This document shows, piece after piece, positions 62,451-64,000 of a stretch of DNA of 64,000 bases (its first letter is position 1; every line of letters begins with the position of its first letter). Both the position numbers and the translations under genes were made by a program. A model generated the notes under the pieces. The model was not told the DNA's origin and ran no database searches. It saw nothing but the letters and a program-made list of their open reading frames with translations. The DNA comes from Streptomyces sp. NBC_01446. GTDB taxonomy: Bacteria; Actinomycetota; Actinomycetes; Streptomycetales; Streptomycetaceae. Where the stretch lies: positions 248,001 to 312,000 of the forward strand of contig NZ_JAPEPO010000001.1 in NCBI RefSeq assembly GCF_026340095.1, given 5' to 3'.

Positions 62451-63215
62451 ATGCCGGTCCGCGTCGAGCGCCGAGGGCATGTCACCACGGTCGTACTGTC
62501 CCGCCCCGAGGTCCGCAACGCGGTCGACGGGCCCACGGCGGCCGAGCTGGCCGCCGCCTTCAAGGAGTTCGACGCCGACGCATCCGCACGCGTAGCGGTG
62601 CTCTGGGGCGAAGGAGGCACGTTCTGCGCGGGCGCCGACCTCAAGGCCATCGGCACTGAGCGCGGCAACCGGGTCGCCGAGGAGGGCGACGGGCCGATGG
62701 GCCCGACCCGCCTGCGGCTGTCCAAGCCGGTGATCGCCGCCGTGAGCGGGCACGCGGTGGCCGGGGGTCTCGAACTGGCGCTCTGGTGCGATCTGCGGGT
62801 CGCCGAGGAGGACGCCGTGTTCGGGGTGTTCTGCCGGCGCTGGGGTGTGCCCCTCATCGACGGCGGCACGGTGCGGCTGCCGCGGCTCATCGGCGAGAGC
62901 CGCGCCATGGACCTGATCCTGACGGGCCGCCCGGTGCCCGCCCCGGAGGCGTACGCGATGGGGCTCGCCAACCGCCTTGTGCCGCCCGGCCGGGCGCGTG
63001 CCGAGGCGGAGGAGCTCGCTGAGCAGATCGCGGGCTTCCCGCAGGCCTGTATGCGCGGCGACCGCGCCTCCGTTCTGGACCAGGCGGGCCAGGGCGAGGA
63101 GGCGGCCATGGCGGGTGAACTGCGCTACGGAACAGCCGTGCTGGAGGAGAGCCTGAAGGGGGCCGCGCGGTTCGCGTCGGGGGCGGGGCGGCACGGGTCG
63201 TTCACCGACACGTGA
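62451..63215 (+). CDS. Enoyl-CoA hydratase/isomerase-family protein
   Basis: 254 aa crotonase fold. VRNAVDGPTAAELAAAF, GTFCAGADLKAIG (oxyanion-hole loop) and AVSGHAVAGGLELALWCDLRV (with Glu) fit, followed by LPRLIGESRAMDLILTGRPV. The first catalytic Glu of true hydratases is replaced in VFGVFCRRWGVPLIDGG, so another crotonase reaction (isomerase, hydrolase) is possible. AGGAGGG precedes the ATG. Divergent from the ABC exporter; convergent with the truncated phosphoesterase. Confidence 0.88.
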   Translation: MPVRVERRGHVTTVVLSRPEVRNAVDGPTAAELAAAFKEFDADASARVAVLWGEGGTFCAGADLKAIGTERGNRVAEEGDGPMGPTRLRLSKPVIAAVSGHAVAGGLELALWCDLRVAEEDAVFGVFCRRWGVPLIDGGTVRLPRLIGESRAMDLILTGRPVPAPEAYAMGLANRLVPPGRARAEAEELAEQIAGFPQACMRGDRASVLDQAGQGEEAAMAGELRYGTAVLEESLKGAARFASGAGRHGSFTDT

Positions 63216-63245
63216 CCCGGCGCCGCGCCCGCCCCCGGCGAACGG

Positions 63246-63389
63246 TCAGTCGGAGGTGTGCAGCGGGACCGTCAGCTGAGTCAACTCGGACAGATTGAGG
63301 TCCCAGTGGGTGTGCCCGGAGAAGAGGAACACGTCCTTGTGGCGGCCCAGGATCGACAGGAGCCGGTCGGGCTGGAGGTAGTCGCTCAT
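63246..63389 (-). pseudogene. Metallophosphoesterase C-terminal fragment cut by the IS element
   Basis: The 47 codons at the IS junction read SDYLQPDRLLSILGRHKDVF and FSGHTHWDLNLSELTQL before a stop. GHTH is the last metal motif of calcineurin-like phosphoesterases. The N-terminal part would continue beyond the IS element (outside the window). Interruption coincides with the IS end at 63390. Confidence 0.75.
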
Positions 63390-63398
63390 TTGAAGTGC

Positions 63399-63419
63399 TC
63401 TCCCGGTGAAGCCGGGAGA
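63399..63419 (-). ncRNA. 3' end of the TnpB reRNA/omegaRNA (right-end hairpin)
   Basis: TCTCCCGG-TGAAG-CCGGGAGA is an 8-bp perfect stem just past the tnpB stop. In IS605 elements this right-end hairpin is the 3' scaffold of the guide RNA; the guide would read from 63389 into the phosphoesterase (ATGAGCGACTACCTCCAGCC). Confidence 0.55.
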
Positions 63420-63426
63420 TTCCTGC

Positions 63427-64000
63427 CTACCTTGCGGTGGCGGGCTTGACGCGACGAGCGCGCCTTGCGACTGCCCTCCCGGCAGCCGGGATGAGCGCGC
63501 GGCCCATCCGGTAGAGGTGCAAGATGTTCCGGGCGGCGTTCCAGTCGGCGTTCGCCTCGAAGCCGCAGTCGGGGTTCTTGCACACGAACGTGGCCTGGTC
63601 CTCCCGGCTGCCAGGCGTGGTGACACCACAGGCCGAGCAGCGCTGGGAGGTGCCGGGGGCGGGAACCTTGTGCAGGGTGCCGCCCTGGCGGGCGGTCTTG
63701 TACGTCAGCATCGCGATCGTCCGGCCCCAAGCCTCTTGGGAGATGGAGCGGTTCAGCCCTGACTTCTGCTTGACGTTCTTCCCTGGTTCCTCGACGGTTC
63801 CCTGAGCGGACTTGACCATGTTCGCGATGGTGAGCTGTTCGACCACGACCGTGCCGTACTGCCGGGCGATTGCTGTGGTGGTCTTGTGCTGCCAGTCAGT
63901 CGCCCGACGCGTGGCTTTGGCGCGGAGCTGCTTGATCTGGTCGTAGGTGCGATGCAGGCGGCGGCTGGCCCTCTCACCGGGCTTGCGGTGCAGCTTGCGC
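63427..64000 (-). CDS. tnpB: TnpB RNA-guided nuclease, partial
   Basis: About 190 visible residues, C-terminal half. RuvC motif II Glu is in GTVVVEQLTI, the zinc finger in CSACG...CKNPDCG and RuvC-III Asp in EANADWNAARNIL, all intact. KPGERASRRLHRTYDQIKQL and LNRSISQEAWGRTIAMLTYK are typical of OrfB/TnpB. Ends in a basic tail (AVARRARRVKPATAR). TnpB cuts DNA using reRNA and promotes retention of the element. The N-terminal half lies outside the window. Confidence 0.9.
   Translation of the reverse strand, partial: RKLHRKPGERASRRLHRTYDQIKQLRAKATRRATDWQHKTTTAIARQYGTVVVEQLTIANMVKSAQGTVEEPGKNVKQKSGLNRSISQEAWGRTIAMLTYKTARQGGTLHKVPAPGTSQRCSACGVTTPGSREDQATFVCKNPDCGFEANADWNAARNILHLYRMGRALIPAAGRAVARRARRVKPATAR

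Larger units (their letters stand above)
63390..64000 (-). mobile_element. IS200/IS605-type element with TnpB, left part beyond the window
   Basis: A TnpB gene runs to the window edge and ends in a right-end hairpin (63399-63419) then TTCAA at 63390, the typical end of Streptomyces IS605-group elements. There is no tnpA in the visible part. The insertion disrupts a metallophosphoesterase gene. Confidence 0.8.

Overview
The window is high-GC actinobacterial DNA, almost certainly a Streptomyces chromosome. Reasons: strong GC bias at third codon positions, many GTG starts, ATGA/GTGA stop-start overlaps, long perfect-stem terminators, and Streptomyces-type gene families (GlgC/GlgA pair, Rpf-LysM-M23 protein, SpoIIE/PAS/GAF phosphatase, proline-rich micro-protein, WXG100-like protein). 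I saw no rRNA, tRNA or CRISPR.

1-19,000: a fucosylated-glycan utilisation region. A minus-strand operon (sugar-binding lipoprotein, two-domain ATPase, permease, enolase-family L-fuconate dehydratase, SDR, aldo/keto reductase, mutarotase cut by the window edge) reads as import and non-phosphorylative oxidation of L-fucose. A divergent FadR-type GntR regulator has a 13-bp palindrome in the shared promoter. A TetR / APC permease / amidohydrolase cassette sits between this operon and four minus-strand genes: a formylglycine-generating enzyme, a GH29 fucosidase, a GH20 enzyme resembling lacto-N-biosidases, and a large GH29 fucosidase. Palindromes and perfect terminators separate the hydrolase genes.

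19,000-27,000: GNAT protein, 57-aa conserved small protein, DUF4142 protein, a paired fluoride-channel operon with DUF190 between the subunits, a PhnZ-like HD oxygenase, two SDRs (one with a zinc ribbon and no catalytic Tyr), and a wax-ester/DGAT-type acyltransferase.

27,000-40,550: a GH92 mannosidase under a LacI-type operator, glgC and glgA, an FhuF-like iron-sulfur protein, a DMT transporter, an Rpf-LysM-M23 hydrolase, a CE7 esterase, gnd, and small enzymes ending with panD.

40,550-46,000: a degraded interval holding remnants of an ScfR-type regulator, an Hsp20 and an aldehyde dehydrogenase, then LysR/MFS, an aldo/keto reductase, and a chimeric scar joining pieces of two unrelated genes.

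46,000-49,000: the most intriguing locus. One operon encodes a WXG100-like protein, a signal-less protein with a helical N-terminus and a cysteine-peptidase-like C-terminus, a chagasin-type (I42) cysteine-peptidase-inhibitor lipoprotein and an unknown protein. It looks like a type VII-style effector with its inhibitor.

49,000-64,000: a PAS/GAF/PP2C/ATPase signalling phosphatase, an acyl-CoA dehydrogenase remnant, an ABM-domain membrane protein, a two-gene xanthine dehydrogenase-type enzyme, a frameshifted MFS gene, a RibD-like reductase, argG, an ABC exporter with a MerR-type promoter that may be leaderless, an enoyl-CoA hydratase, and an IS200/IS605-type TnpB element inserted in a metallophosphoesterase gene.
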